Assembly (NCBI GenBank): GCA_947500505.1
Contig: CANMSL010000010.1
Location: forward strand, 1-64,000
Direction: 5' to 3'
Source of the DNA: an uncultured Aquimarina sp.
GTDB taxonomy: Bacteria; Bacteroidota; Bacteroidia; Flavobacteriales; Flavobacteriaceae
DNA length: 64,000 bases
In this document: piece after piece, positions 24,909 to 34,799 of the stretch
Layout: each line of letters starts with the position of its first letter
Numbering within the stretch: position 1 is the stretch's first letter
Notes under the pieces: model-generated
Seen by the model: the letters and a program-made list of their open reading frames with translations, nothing else
Told to the model about the DNA's origin: nothing
The model's database searches: none
Translations under genes and position numbers: made by a program

Positions 24909-27367
24909 AACTTCATTCTTAAACGAACATTAAAAACACGCTGCGTTAAAAAATTTGGAATAGCGAATTGTTGTTGTGAAGCTGCGTCTCTTACAAATGT
25001 ATTCGTAATAGAATTAAGATTGTCAAAAAGATTAAAGATTTCGAATCCTATATTTAATTCTTTAAACTTATTAAAAAAGCTGCCTTCTTTTCGTCTTATT
25101 TTTTGATCAACTACGATATAGGAAATTCCTAAATCTGCTCTTCTATAATCTCTTAACCTTGTCTGAAATGCATAAGGATCCGCATTGCTGGGAGAACCTC
25201 CGGGAACACCTGTTTGGTAAACGAGATTTAAGTACATTTTTAAATTTGGAATTGTTGGTACATAATCCTGAAATAGGACTCCTACTTTTATTCTTTGGTC
25301 GGTAGGCCTGGCAATATAGCCTCTATTGTCAAGGTTTTCTTCAGTTTTAAGCACGCCAAGACTCACCCAACTTTCTGTTCCAGGAACAAATTCGCCGTTT
25401 AATCGTAGATCAAATCCCGCAGCATATGCCTCGGCATTGTTGTTGGCGCGATACCTGATTCTTACATTTTCTATAGTGTATGAATTGACATCAGTGAGTT
25501 TTTTATAATATAATTCTGTGGTAAGTATAAATGGTCTTTTCCATAAATTAAAACTATAATCATTACCGGCTACTAAATGAATAGATTGCTGGGCTTTTAC
25601 ATCAGGTTGAACAGCGCCCTGAATGTCTCTGAGTTCCCTGTAAAAAGGTGGTTGATGATACCATCCTCCTGAAAGTCTGAAAATCATATCCGATTTCCAA
25701 TTTGGTTTAATCGCCACTTGTGCTCTGGGACTAAATACTGTTTGGGAGGTAGAATTAATTCCATCACCTGATACATTCCAGTTATGAACTCTTATTCCGG
25801 CATTTGCCCAAACTTCGTGCTCTTTTATATTGGTTCTTAAACTATATTGTGCGTACCCCGAAAACCGATCAACGTTTACCTTATTAGTAGCTCTTACACT
25901 TGTAAAAGGAACAATAGGGCTCGCAAAAGGATTGTATGGTTGATCATTAACAAATGTACCAGGTGGGCGTATTGAAAATCCGGCAGAATCGATAACCTCA
26001 TATTCCTGAATTCTATCTCTGATATCTTCAGAGGTGTACTTTATCCCCCAATCGATTTGATGTTCATCGGCAATATAAGTACCCTTGTGCTCTAAATTGA
26101 AAATCAAGGCATCCAGATCGTTTCTTGCGTGTGTAAGTTGTGAGCCGATACCTTCACTAAATTCTACTTCACCTAAGTCTTCACTACCAATATCCGTATT
26201 TACAGTTCCTAGAAAGTAAGCTGCAAAAATATCGAAATGTTCTTGTTCTTGTGTGTGGTATGCAGAACCAATTAGTTTTAAAGTGAGGTTGTCATTGGCT
26301 TGATAAGTTCCTTTGAAGGCTCCAAAATAAGTTTCATATTGATCTTCTTCCTGACCTTCATAGAAAACTGTTAAAGCAATCGGGTTTGTAATAGTACCAA
26401 AATTGGTTTGTCGGGTCAGAGGTTCATAATCGTATTTGTTAATGGCTATATTACCCAAAAAACCTAATTCAAATTTATCCGAAAAATTGTACGAAAGATA
26501 TGTTTGTATATCTGCAAATCTTGGTCTAAAATTAGTTTCAGTTTGTCGTGCATCGACCAAAAGACTGTTATCCCTATATCTGACACCGGCAATTCCGGCA
26601 AATTTTTTATCCTTTGTTATTCCTCCTGCAGAAATGCTTCCTCCCAGCAGACTTGCATTGGCAGTTAGATCGAATCGTGTTGGTCTTCTATAGGTAATAT
26701 CCAAAACAGAGGAGAGCCTGTCGCCATATTTAGCTTGAAAACCTCCGGCAGAGAAATCTACATTTCTCACCAAATCCGTATTCACAAAACTTAACCCCTC
26801 TTGTTGTCCCGAACGTATCAGAAAAGGTCTGTAAACCTCTATCTCATTTACATATACAAGGTTTTCGTCAAAATTCCCGCCCCTTACAGAATATTGCGTA
26901 CTGAGTTCATTATTAGAGCTTACACCTGGCAAGGTTTTTAATAAACCTTCTACACCTGCATTAGCAGATGGTGTGGCTCTTATGGTTTCCGGATCCAGAG
27001 TTGTAATTCCTTCAACTGCTTTTCGCTCCCTACCTGTTATAATAACTTCACTGATCTGTTCTACGTCTGTCTTTAAAACTGGATTTAGTTCATATTCCTG
27101 ATTTTCCTTTAAATTAATGGTGAAAACAACATCTCTAAGCGCTACGTGACTTATTTTTATTTTTACATCTTTATTTGCAGGGATATTTAGTATGTATACA
27201 CCATTTTTATCAGTTTGTGTCCCTGAGGCTTCATAGGATATATTAGCTCCTGCAATTGGTTTATTAAACTCATCCAGAACAACACCTTTTACAATTGCAT
27301 TCTGGGCTAAAATGTTATGACTTAAAGAGACTAGAAAAAAAGAAAAAAGGAAGAGAAGATTTTTCAA
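24905..27367 (-). CDS. TonB-dependent outer-membrane receptor
   Basis: An 820-aa receptor. After the signal peptide (FFLVSLSHNILAQ) comes a CarboxypepD_reg-like domain (about 24-105), a plug domain (about 120-220: GLLKTLPGVSSNNELSTQYS, VRGGNFDENLVYVNEIEVYR) and a 22-strand barrel ending in a terminal aromatic strand (RVFNVRLRMKF). Unlike SusC proteins it is short and has no SusD partner nearby. The substrate is unknown. Its last 4 bases overlap the convergent desulfurase gene end, and the M23 peptidase gene lies 13 bases upstream on the same strand, so the two may be co-transcribed. Confidence 0.9.
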   Translation of the reverse strand: MKNLLFLFSFFLVSLSHNILAQNAIVKGVVLDEFNKPIAGANISYEASGTQTDKNGVYILNIPANKDVKIKISHVALRDVVFTINLKENQEYELNPVLKTDVEQISEVIITGRERKAVEGITTLDPETIRATPSANAGVEGLLKTLPGVSSNNELSTQYSVRGGNFDENLVYVNEIEVYRPFLIRSGQQEGLSFVNTDLVRNVDFSAGGFQAKYGDRLSSVLDITYRRPTRFDLTANASLLGGSISAGGITKDKKFAGIAGVRYRDNSLLVDARQTETNFRPRFADIQTYLSYNFSDKFELGFLGNIAINKYDYEPLTRQTNFGTITNPIALTVFYEGQEEDQYETYFGAFKGTYQANDNLTLKLIGSAYHTQEQEHFDIFAAYFLGTVNTDIGSEDLGEVEFSEGIGSQLTHARNDLDALIFNLEHKGTYIADEHQIDWGIKYTSEDIRDRIQEYEVIDSAGFSIRPPGTFVNDQPYNPFASPIVPFTSVRATNKVNVDRFSGYAQYSLRTNIKEHEVWANAGIRVHNWNVSGDGINSTSQTVFSPRAQVAIKPNWKSDMIFRLSGGWYHQPPFYRELRDIQGAVQPDVKAQQSIHLVAGNDYSFNLWKRPFILTTELYYKKLTDVNSYTIENVRIRYRANNNAEAYAAGFDLRLNGEFVPGTESWVSLGVLKTEENLDNRGYIARPTDQRIKVGVLFQDYVPTIPNLKMYLNLVYQTGVPGGSPSNADPYAFQTRLRDYRRADLGISYIVVDQKIRRKEGSFFNKFKELNIGFEIFNLFDNLNSITNTFVRDAASQQQFAIPNFLTQRVFNVRLRMKF

Positions 27368-27380
27368 GGAATATATCTAT

Positions 27381-29069
27381 TTACGGTTTTCTAAAGAATT
27401 TAGTTTCAAATGTAGCACTATTTCCTACTTTATCTAACACAATAAGTTTAAAATTATTTTCTGTCTCTGTAATTATTTCATCGCTAAAATCATAGATAAG
27501 CATCCCTGTTTTATAGTCATATTCCATTAAGATAAATTTACCGTTGATTGTTGCACGATAACTTTTAATACCGGAGTCAGCATCATCAATTTTTATTTTT
27601 AAGAAATCAGCTTTGGACATCCATTTTTTATTAGAGACATTAATTGGTACAATGGTAGGTGTTTCTAGATCTGTAAATAAAGAGTAACTTCCTAAGGTTC
27701 TTGTCCGTGTGGAAAAGCGATTATTTTTTTTGTTGGTTTTTACATAATAGTGTTTATCATTATAGCCTAGTCTTCCTATATACAATTTTTTCTTATCAGT
27801 ATCACTATAGTTAGAAACATCAAAAACTACTGTCATATTTTTATGCAGCGGAATTTCATCCTGATGAATTTTGATGGTATCTCCATTAGCCTGAATATCC
27901 AGAAAGGCATTATCATAAAGACTTCCTTTAGGAATATACAGATCAAAAATTCCGGAGTTAAATGTGAAATTTTCATTCGATTTTACCAGATAAGCCGTTT
28001 TTATGGTCTCTTTCTTAGATATCTCTTTAATACTTTTTCCTTGTATTGGGATATTGATTATCGTAGTGTTGTCTTTAAAATCTTTGACATAGATCTTTGC
28101 AGTGTAGGATAAACTATCTTCTATACTTAATATACCATTATCTATATTGTTTGTGTAAATAGTTAAAGGATTATTTTTTTCGATAAATAGTTTGGTAATC
28201 CTATTTCGATTATTTTTATAGTATTCATAATCAATTAATCTATTCACATAACGTGTTTCAGAAAATGAAAACCGTTTCATTTCCATAGCAAAATTTTCCT
28301 GACCATTTATCTCTGTGGATATCTTGTAAACACCATTTTTATTTGCGGCTAAATTCTGCTGATCAAATGTAGACACGCCGATCCCGATTTTTCCTAAAGC
28401 GCTAACATTTTCAGCTTTAAAATTTCCATCATTATCAAAAGTAAGTCTCAACTTGGTAGGCTGCTGAATTCCATTTACGTGTGAGGATTTATCCAGGCTG
28501 TATAGCCAAACTCCTTGAATATCAGGTTTTTTTGTGTCTTTTATATCAATACCAAAACACATTGGATTAAGGGGTCTTGCTTTTGCATCTCTTATCTCAA
28601 AATGGAGGTGAGGCCCGCCACTACCACCTGTATTTCCGCTATAGCCGATTACATCACCTTTGTTAACAGAAAGGGTTCCTTCTTTTGGAAAAAGTTCTAT
28701 CTCATAGGATTCTTTTGCATATTGTCTTTTCTTAAGGTAGTCTTCGATTTCTAGAGAAAATTTTTGAAGATGTGCATACACAGAAGTGTATCCGTTAGGA
28801 TGAGATATGTATATTGCTTTACCATATCCGAAATGAGAGATTTTTATCCTGCTCACTGATCCATTTGCTGTAGCATATACTTTTAGACCTTCTTCTCCAT
28901 TTGTTTTCAGATCCAAACCAGAATGAAAGTGATTAGATCTTAACTCTCCATAAGTTCCGGAAACCGCAAGAGGAATGTCTAAGGGGTTCATAAAATAGTC
29001 AGTTGGAATATCTTTTTGACAGTACCCCAATGAAAATTTGAGGATTAAAAATAGAGTAATAGTTCGCAT
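27381..29069 (-). CDS. M23-family metallopeptidase (LytM-like)
   Basis: A 562-aa exported protein. The short signal peptide (MRTITLFLILKFSLGYCQ) is followed by a lysostaphin-type peptidase domain (about 30-165). Zinc ligands are visible in SNHFHSGLDLK (H49...D53) and GGSGGPHLHFEIRD. The remaining 390 residues are beta-rich, with Ig-like and carboxypeptidase-like pieces typical of the long Bacteroidota M23 proteins. It should cut peptidoglycan cross-links or act as a cell-wall remodelling activator in the periplasm. Confidence 0.9.
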   Translation of the reverse strand: MRTITLFLILKFSLGYCQKDIPTDYFMNPLDIPLAVSGTYGELRSNHFHSGLDLKTNGEEGLKVYATANGSVSRIKISHFGYGKAIYISHPNGYTSVYAHLQKFSLEIEDYLKKRQYAKESYEIELFPKEGTLSVNKGDVIGYSGNTGGSGGPHLHFEIRDAKARPLNPMCFGIDIKDTKKPDIQGVWLYSLDKSSHVNGIQQPTKLRLTFDNDGNFKAENVSALGKIGIGVSTFDQQNLAANKNGVYKISTEINGQENFAMEMKRFSFSETRYVNRLIDYEYYKNNRNRITKLFIEKNNPLTIYTNNIDNGILSIEDSLSYTAKIYVKDFKDNTTIINIPIQGKSIKEISKKETIKTAYLVKSNENFTFNSGIFDLYIPKGSLYDNAFLDIQANGDTIKIHQDEIPLHKNMTVVFDVSNYSDTDKKKLYIGRLGYNDKHYYVKTNKKNNRFSTRTRTLGSYSLFTDLETPTIVPINVSNKKWMSKADFLKIKIDDADSGIKSYRATINGKFILMEYDYKTGMLIYDFSDEIITETENNFKLIVLDKVGNSATFETKFFRKP

Positions 29070-29191
29070 AGAGGGTAAATGTAAATATTTAGGAATAAAA
29101 ATTAAAGTGATGTTAATTAAAAAACTAAAAGGCTAAAAACTAAATACTTGATCGAAGTGATATCATTGTCATGAAATTAGTTTAAAAACTA

Positions 29192-29222
29192 TTGGGTTTT
29201 TTCAATTGGTATGTTAACTTTG
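29192..29222 (+). promoter_or_regulatory. Promoter of the coiled-coil/zapA operon
   Basis: TTG (29192-29194) and TAACTTTG (29215-29222) are spaced by 20 bases, fitting the Bacteroidota housekeeping consensus. Transcription would start near 29228, about 20 bases before the first ATG. Confidence 0.75.
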
Positions 29223-29249
29223 TGTTACGAAGTATTGCGTAAAATTATA

Positions 29250-29540
29250 ATGAGTGATTTAGTTGAAATTGTTGATTCTCTTGAGAATAGAATAAGTAAG
29301 TTACTTCATAAGTATGACTTACTGAAGCAACAAAATACTGATCTTAAGGAAAAAATAAAAGACTTGGAGTCCAATTCAGAACTTCAGATCGATCAATTAA
29401 AACAGTGGGAAGAAAAATTCAGCGCACTCAAAAATGCAAGCGCAATGCTGGGCAGTGACGAATATAAAAGGGAAACCAAGCTCAAGATAAATGCCTTGAT
29501 AAGGGAGATAGATGTATGTATAGCGCAACTATCTGAATAA
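29250..29540 (+). CDS. Short coiled-coil protein upstream of zapA
   Basis: A 96-aa, almost wholly helical protein with heptads (LVEIVDSLENRISKLLHKY, LKEKIKDLESNSELQIDQLK). I start it at ATG 29250 because the promoter box at 29215-29222 overlaps the longer frame from 29211. It resembles the conserved flavobacterial protein always found before zapA; a ZapB-like division role is plausible from shape and position but not shown by motifs. It is 7 bases from zapA. Confidence 0.8.
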   Translation: MSDLVEIVDSLENRISKLLHKYDLLKQQNTDLKEKIKDLESNSELQIDQLKQWEEKFSALKNASAMLGSDEYKRETKLKINALIREIDVCIAQLSE

Positions 29541-29547
29541 TTACGTT

Positions 29548-29838
29548 ATGGCAGACAAATTAAAAATCAAATTATCAGTTGCGGATCGTGTATATCCGTT
29601 GACAATTAATCCTGATCAGGAAGAAGGATTAAGAAAGGCCGCTAAAAAAATAGAGGCTATGATTAAGCAGTTTGAGCAAAGTTATGCGGTGAGAGATAAG
29701 CAGGATGTACTAGCCATGTGTGCTTTACAATTTGCTGCACAAGTAGAACAAAAGGTTATAGATAAAGATAGTGATGAGGCACAAATAACAGGGAGGTTAA
29801 ATGCCCTGGATAGTTTGTTACAGGATCATCTATCATAG
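29548..29838 (+). CDS. zapA: Cell division protein ZapA
   Basis: A 96-aa ZapA: N-terminal beta domain (KIKLSVADRVYPLTINPDQE) followed by a long dimerising helix (ALQFAAQVEQKV...). It bundles FtsZ filaments at the division ring. It follows the coiled-coil gene in one operon and precedes the 6S RNA and rny, the usual Bacteroidota order. Confidence 0.85.
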   Translation: MADKLKIKLSVADRVYPLTINPDQEEGLRKAAKKIEAMIKQFEQSYAVRDKQDVLAMCALQFAAQVEQKVIDKDSDEAQITGRLNALDSLLQDHLS

Positions 29839-29866
29839 ACGTTCATTAAAATAAATAAAGGTTACT

Positions 29867-30047
29867 GCCTGCACTAGTTGTTATTTTTTGATAAACTCAA
29901 CAAGAATTATTTCAAAAGGGTGAGTTTAAGTTGTAAAAGCAAGCCGTGCTGATACTTATCAGTTTCACGGATCCTTGACCAATTTGTTAGCCCTAAACCT
30001 GTTTTTACAGAGTTTATACAAAACCCAAGCTAGTGCAGGCTTTTTTT
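29867..30047 (+). ncRNA. ssrS: 6S RNA (Bacteroidota '6S-Flavo' type)
   Basis: The closing stem GCCTGCACTAG (29867-29877) pairs perfectly with CTAGTGCAGGC (30030-30040) and a T-run follows (30041-30047). The 175-base interior is mostly long imperfect helix with an internal open region, as in 6S RNA, which mimics an open promoter and sequesters the housekeeping RNA polymerase. The position between zapA and rny is the conserved place of the flavobacterial 6S RNA. Family assignment is by location and architecture; I could not run a covariance search. Confidence 0.8.
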
Positions 30048-30070
30048 ATATATAAACACTAACTAGGATT

Positions 30071-31636
30071 ATGGATAACATTATATTTTTGATTATTGCG
30101 GCAGTGGCGGGTTTAGTGATTGGTTTTATTATCGCTAAAATTTTAGAGCGCAGTAAAGCTTCGGAAATTATCAAAAACGCTAAAAAAACTTCTCAAAGCA
30201 TCATTAGAGAAGCCAAAAGTGAAGGGGAGACTATTAAAAAGGATAAAATACTTCAGGCCAAAGAAAAGTTTATCGAATTAAAGTCAGAGCATGAAAAAGT
30301 TATTTTTTCACGTGATAAAAAAATGGCTGAAGCCGAAAAGAGAACCAGGGATAAAGAATCCCAAACCTCCAATGAGCTTTCCAAAAGCAAGAAACTAAAT
30401 ACGGAATTAGAACAGAAAATTAAGGATTATAATCATCGCAATGAGTTTTTAGAGAAGAAACAAAGTGAGCTAAAAAAGCTTCATAAAAGCCAGGTCCAAC
30501 AATTAGAAGTGATATCTGGATTGTCTGCAGAAGAGGCAAAAGAACAGCTTATAGAATCCCTAAAAGAGCAGGCTAAAACAGATTCTATGTCGTTGATCCA
30601 GGAAACTATTGAAGAAGCTAAGCTCACGGCTAAACAAGAAGCTAAAAAAGTTGTTATCAATACGATACAAAGAATAGGTACCGAGGAAGCTGTAGAGAAT
30701 TGCGTATCTGTATTTAATATCGAAAGCGATGATGTGAAAGGCCGTATCATCGGTCGGGAAGGAAGAAATATTAGGGCTATAGAGGCCGCAACAGGTGTAG
30801 AAATTATTGTGGATGACACCCCAGAAGCAATCATTTTGTCCTGTTTTGATTCTGTAAGAAGAGAGGTGGCGCGTCTTTCTTTACATAAATTGGTGACAGA
30901 TGGAAGAATACATCCAGCTCGTATCGAAGAAATAGTTAAAAAGACAAGAAAACAAATTGATGAAGAGATTATAGAGGTAGGTAAAAGAACCGTTATCGAT
31001 CTTGGCATACACGGACTACATCCGGAGTTGATCAAAACAGTAGGAAGGATGAAATACCGATCTTCATACGGTCAGAATCTTTTACAGCACTCTCGTGAGG
31101 TAGCCAAATTATGCGGTGTTATGGCTTCAGAGCTTGGCTTGAATCCGAAGCTTGCTAAAAGAGCCGGATTGTTGCACGATATAGGTAAAGTACCGGATGC
31201 TGAAACTGAAGTTCCTCATGCTATCCTTGGAATGCAGTGGGCCGAAAAATATGGTGAAAAACCCGATGTATGTAATGCGATAGGTGCACATCACGATGAA
31301 GTAGAAATGACGTCTCTCATTTCACCAATAGTTCAGGTTTGTGATGCAATTAGTGGAGCTAGACCTGGAGCTCGTCGTCAAGTGTTAGATTCTTATATTC
31401 AAAGGTTAAAGGACTTAGAAGATATCGCATTTGGATTCAACGGCGTAAAGAAAGCTTATGCTATTCAAGCTGGTAGAGAGTTACGTGTTATAGTAGAAAG
31501 TGAGAAGGTAAATGATGAGAGAGCGGCAAGTTTATCTTTTGAAATTTCTCAAAAAATACAAACCGATATGACCTATCCCGGTCAAGTAAAAATTACTGTC
31601 ATCAGAGAGACCAGAGCTGTGAATATTGCCAAATAA
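30071..31636 (+). CDS. rny: Ribonuclease Y
   Basis: A membrane-anchored endoribonuclease that starts mRNA decay, 521 aa. An N-terminal membrane helix (IIFLIIAAVAGLVIGFIIAK) is followed by a long charged coiled coil (about 30-200). A KH domain (VKGRIIGREGRNIRAIEAAT) and an HD phosphohydrolase domain with the metal motif LLHDIGKVPDAE follow, then HAILGMQWAEKYGE and AIGAHHDEVEM. Length and order are normal. A bidirectional terminator follows. Confidence 0.93.
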   Translation: MDNIIFLIIAAVAGLVIGFIIAKILERSKASEIIKNAKKTSQSIIREAKSEGETIKKDKILQAKEKFIELKSEHEKVIFSRDKKMAEAEKRTRDKESQTSNELSKSKKLNTELEQKIKDYNHRNEFLEKKQSELKKLHKSQVQQLEVISGLSAEEAKEQLIESLKEQAKTDSMSLIQETIEEAKLTAKQEAKKVVINTIQRIGTEEAVENCVSVFNIESDDVKGRIIGREGRNIRAIEAATGVEIIVDDTPEAIILSCFDSVRREVARLSLHKLVTDGRIHPARIEEIVKKTRKQIDEEIIEVGKRTVIDLGIHGLHPELIKTVGRMKYRSSYGQNLLQHSREVAKLCGVMASELGLNPKLAKRAGLLHDIGKVPDAETEVPHAILGMQWAEKYGEKPDVCNAIGAHHDEVEMTSLISPIVQVCDAISGARPGARRQVLDSYIQRLKDLEDIAFGFNGVKKAYAIQAGRELRVIVESEKVNDERAASLSFEISQKIQTDMTYPGQVKITVIRETRAVNIAK

Positions 31637-31652
31637 TATGATTAATCAAAAC

Positions 31653-31686
31653 AAAAAAAAGAGAATTAAGTGATTCTCTTTTTTTT
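31653..31686 (+). terminator. Rho-independent terminator after rny
   Basis: AAAAAAGAGAAT and ATTCTCTTTTTT arms around TAAGTG end the rny transcript; the A-run on the other side may also serve the opposite strand. Confidence 0.8.
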
Positions 31687-31704
31687 GTTTGTCAGAAGAA
31701 GTTG

Positions 31705-32080
31705 TTACTTCCTTATATTTTCTACTGTCGTTTCTTTCCATTCTAAAGCTTCTTTAATGGCAGTAAAACATCTCAATTCTTTATCAAAGAATTTGCTTTC
31801 CAATTCTGTTAGTTTTTTTGACTTTGATCTTTTGATACTATAGCTAAGCCAATTAAAGAGTCGATTTTTGTAGTCTTGTAATATACCGTAGGATCGACCG
31901 AGTATGAATTTACTCTGTTGAAAATATAGACAAATGGTTTGTCATTAAAGTGTTTAACTACGAATTCTAATAAAAGCTTGTTGTGTTTAGGCCTAACTAA
32001 AAAACCTTCAGAGATAGTGTTTTGAGATAGTCCTCCCGGATTTCAACCTTAGCAAAACCTAAATCATAATAACTTGTCAT
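31705..32080 (-). pseudogene. Frameshifted gene for a STAS/SEC14-like flavobacterial protein
   Basis: Three minus-strand frames join into one protein. MTSYYDLGFAKVEIREDYLK starts at 32080. After a shift near 32010 comes EGFLVRPKHNKLLLEFVVKH, continuing to NDKPFVYIFNRVNSYSVDP and IDSLIGLAIVSKDQ. After another shift near 31825 comes KKLTELESKFFDKELRCFTA, continuing to IKEALEWKE and a stop at 31705. The NKPFVYI.HR.NSYSVDPT block is familiar from a common flavobacterial STAS/SEC14-like protein of about 125 aa. Two independent frameshifts make it inactive, unless the sequence has errors. Confidence 0.7.
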
Positions 32081-32187
32081 TTCAATTACAAAACTACTAT
32101 TTAAGTGCGGTTAATATTTTATAAGTTACAATAAAACTATTACTTAAAAAAATTCTTGTTAATCAACATAATTTCATATTTGCAGAC

Positions 32188-32217
32188 AAAAAACTTCCTT
32201 GTTTAGAGGAAGTTTTC
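32188..32217 (-). terminator. Terminator of clpC
   Basis: On the minus strand AACTTCC and GGAAGTT arms with a short A/T-rich loop are followed by a T-run, 27 bases after the clpC stop. Confidence 0.75.
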
Positions 32218-32243
32218 ATTATAATAAGGCGAAAGAACGGTGT

Positions 32244-34799
32244 TTAAGATTCAGTTGATTCTTCTGCTTTCTCGATATTGATAGTTAATTCATTGGATTT
32301 TTCGTCTAGATCTATATAGATACTATCTCCCTCTCGTAGTTGAGCATTAATAATCTCCTCTGCCAATGCATCTTCGATATATTTTTGTATTGCTCTTTTG
32401 AGCGGTCTGGCTCCATATTGTTTATCGAACCCTTTTTCGGTAATATAATCCTTTGCTGTTTCACTAAGAGATAAATCATAGCCTAGACTTTTGATTCTTC
32501 CAAAAAGTTTTTCTAACTCAATATCGATAATCTTATGGATATCCTCTCGTTCGAGTGCATTAAATACAACGACATCATCAACTCTATTTAGAAACTCAGG
32601 GGCAAAAGCTTTTTTCAGAGCACTTTCGATAACACCCTTAGCGTAGGTATCCGACTGGGTTTTTTTTGCACTAGTTCCAAAACCGACACCTTGTCCAAAA
32701 TCTTTAAGCTTTCGCGCTCCAATATTAGAAGTCATAATTATGATTGCATTTCTGAAATCAATTTTTCGACCAAGACTATCCGTAAGATACCCATCGTCCA
32801 GCACTTGTAGCATCATATTAAATACGTCTGGGTGCGCCTTCTCGATTTCATCTAATAGGATCACTGCATATGGTTTTCTTCTTACCTTTTCTGTTAGTTG
32901 ACCACCTTCTTCGTAACCTACATATCCAGGAGGGGCTCCTATCAATCTGGATACTGCAAATTTTTCCATATATTCACTCATATCAATACGTATGAGTGTG
33001 TCTTCACTATCAAAAAGCTCTTTTGCTAACACCTTAGCCAACTGAGTTTTACCTACACCTGTCTGTCCGAGAAATATAAAAGATCCAATTGGTTTATTCG
33101 GGTCTTTTAGACCTGCACGATTACGCTGTATTGCTTTTACAACTTTTATCACGGCTTCATCCTGACCAATTACTTTACCTTTAATCAGATTTGGTAATTC
33201 TGCAAGTTTATTGCTTTCAGTTTGTGCTATTCGGTTTACAGGGATACCTGTCATCATTGATACTACATCCGCAACATTTTCTTCGTCCACGGTTTCTTTA
33301 TGTAGTTTAGAATCTTTCTCCCATTGTTCTTGAGCTTGATTTAACTCTTTTTCGAGATTTTTTTCATCATCTCTTAATTTGGCAGCTTCTTCGTACTTTT
33401 GTTTTTTAACTACGCTGTTCTTAAGTTCTCTAACTTCGTCCAATTTTTTTTCTAAATCTAAAATCTTTTTAGGAACATCGATATTTGTTATGTGTACCCT
33501 GGATCCAGCTTCGTCTAGGGCATCTATGGCTTTGTCAGGTAGAAAACGATCAGTCATATACCTATTTGTAAGCTTTACACAGGCTTCAATAGCTTCCTTA
33601 GTATAACTTACATTATGGTGTTCTTCGTATTTTTCCTTAATATTATTAAGGATTTCTATTGTTTCTTCGATATTAGTTGGTTCGACTATTACCTTCTGAA
33701 AACGTCTTTCCAAAGCTCCATCTTTTTCGATATACTGTCTGTATTCATCAAGGGTTGTGGCTCCTACACATTGAATTTCTCCTCTTGCCAGAGCAGGTTT
33801 GAACATATTTGAAGCATCAAGACTTCCGGTAGCACCACCTGCTCCCACAATTGTGTGAATCTCATCTATAAAAAGAATAATATCATCATTCTTTTCTAAT
33901 TCATTCATAACTGCTTTCATCCGTTCTTCAAACTGACCTCTGTATTTAGTCCCGGCTACTAAGCTGGCCAAATCTAGAGTCACTACACGTTTGTCGAACA
34001 GGATACGGGATACTTTTCTTTTCACGATTCGCAGCGCTAAACCTTCGGCAATAGCTGATTTTCCTACTCCAGGTTCTCCAATAAGGAGTGGGTTGTTCTT
34101 CTTTCTCCTACTTAGGATTTGAGAAACGCGCTCTATTTCCTTGGCTCTTCCTACGACAGGATCTAATTTCCCTTCTTCTGCCATCGCAGTTAAATCTCTA
34201 CCAAAGTTATCTAAGACCGGAGTTTTAGACTTTTTGTTGGCTTTAGTTCCACCTGTAGGTGAGTTAAAAGGATTCTCTTTTGAAGAGTCTCCTGACATAT
34301 CATCATCCTCAGAAAATGATTCTGCTTTTGGGTTTTCTATATATTCTTCTTCGTTAGCAATCATAAATTTAAATTGATCTTTAACATTATCGTAATCCAC
34401 CTTAAGTTTATTTAAAAGCTTAGTGGTGGGATCGTTTTCGTTTCTTAATATACATAATAAGAGATGAGCCGTGTTTATTGAAGAGCTTTGAAATAACTTA
34501 GCTTCTAAAAAAGTAGTTTTCAGCGCTCTTTCGGCCTGTCTGGTTAAATGTAAATTCTTTTTTTCATTTGTAGCTATTGCCACATTGGGGTTTGCAGGAC
34601 TAAGAATCTCAACTTTCCTTCTCAAATTTGTTAAATCTATATCTAACGCATCAAGTATACTAATTGCTTTCCCGCTACCATCACGTAATAGTCCCAGCAT
34701 CAGATGTTCAGTTCCAATAAAATCGTGCCCTAACCTTAGCGCTTCTTCTTTACTGTAAGCAATTACATCTTTGACTCTTGGTGAAAAATTATCATCCAT
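32244..34799 (-). CDS. clpC: ATP-dependent Clp protease ATPase subunit ClpC
   Basis: An AAA+ unfoldase of 851 aa that feeds proteins to ClpP. Two Clp-N repeats (about 1-145) are followed by NBD1 with Walker A GEPGVGKSA and Walker B ILFIDEIHT. The middle segment contains a UVR motif (KKQKYEEAAKLRDDEKNLEK), the mark of ClpC rather than ClpB. NBD2 has GQTGVGKTQ and VILLDEIEKAHPDVFN. The product should act in protein quality control. The gene is monocistronic; an inverted repeat TGACAT-N11-ATGTCA lies about 110 bases upstream of the start. Confidence 0.93.
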   Translation of the reverse strand: MDDNFSPRVKDVIAYSKEEALRLGHDFIGTEHLMLGLLRDGSGKAISILDALDIDLTNLRRKVEILSPANPNVAIATNEKKNLHLTRQAERALKTTFLEAKLFQSSSINTAHLLLCILRNENDPTTKLLNKLKVDYDNVKDQFKFMIANEEEYIENPKAESFSEDDDMSGDSSKENPFNSPTGGTKANKKSKTPVLDNFGRDLTAMAEEGKLDPVVGRAKEIERVSQILSRRKKNNPLLIGEPGVGKSAIAEGLALRIVKRKVSRILFDKRVVTLDLASLVAGTKYRGQFEERMKAVMNELEKNDDIILFIDEIHTIVGAGGATGSLDASNMFKPALARGEIQCVGATTLDEYRQYIEKDGALERRFQKVIVEPTNIEETIEILNNIKEKYEEHHNVSYTKEAIEACVKLTNRYMTDRFLPDKAIDALDEAGSRVHITNIDVPKKILDLEKKLDEVRELKNSVVKKQKYEEAAKLRDDEKNLEKELNQAQEQWEKDSKLHKETVDEENVADVVSMMTGIPVNRIAQTESNKLAELPNLIKGKVIGQDEAVIKVVKAIQRNRAGLKDPNKPIGSFIFLGQTGVGKTQLAKVLAKELFDSEDTLIRIDMSEYMEKFAVSRLIGAPPGYVGYEEGGQLTEKVRRKPYAVILLDEIEKAHPDVFNMMLQVLDDGYLTDSLGRKIDFRNAIIIMTSNIGARKLKDFGQGVGFGTSAKKTQSDTYAKGVIESALKKAFAPEFLNRVDDVVVFNALEREDIHKIIDIELEKLFGRIKSLGYDLSLSETAKDYITEKGFDKQYGARPLKRAIQKYIEDALAEEIINAQLREGDSIYIDLDEKSNELTINIEKAEESTES

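Noticed and set aside
30481..31035. 184-aa minus-strand frame opposite rny
   Set aside because: rny is full length with intact KH and HD domains; the antisense frame is Ser/Ile-rich shadow.
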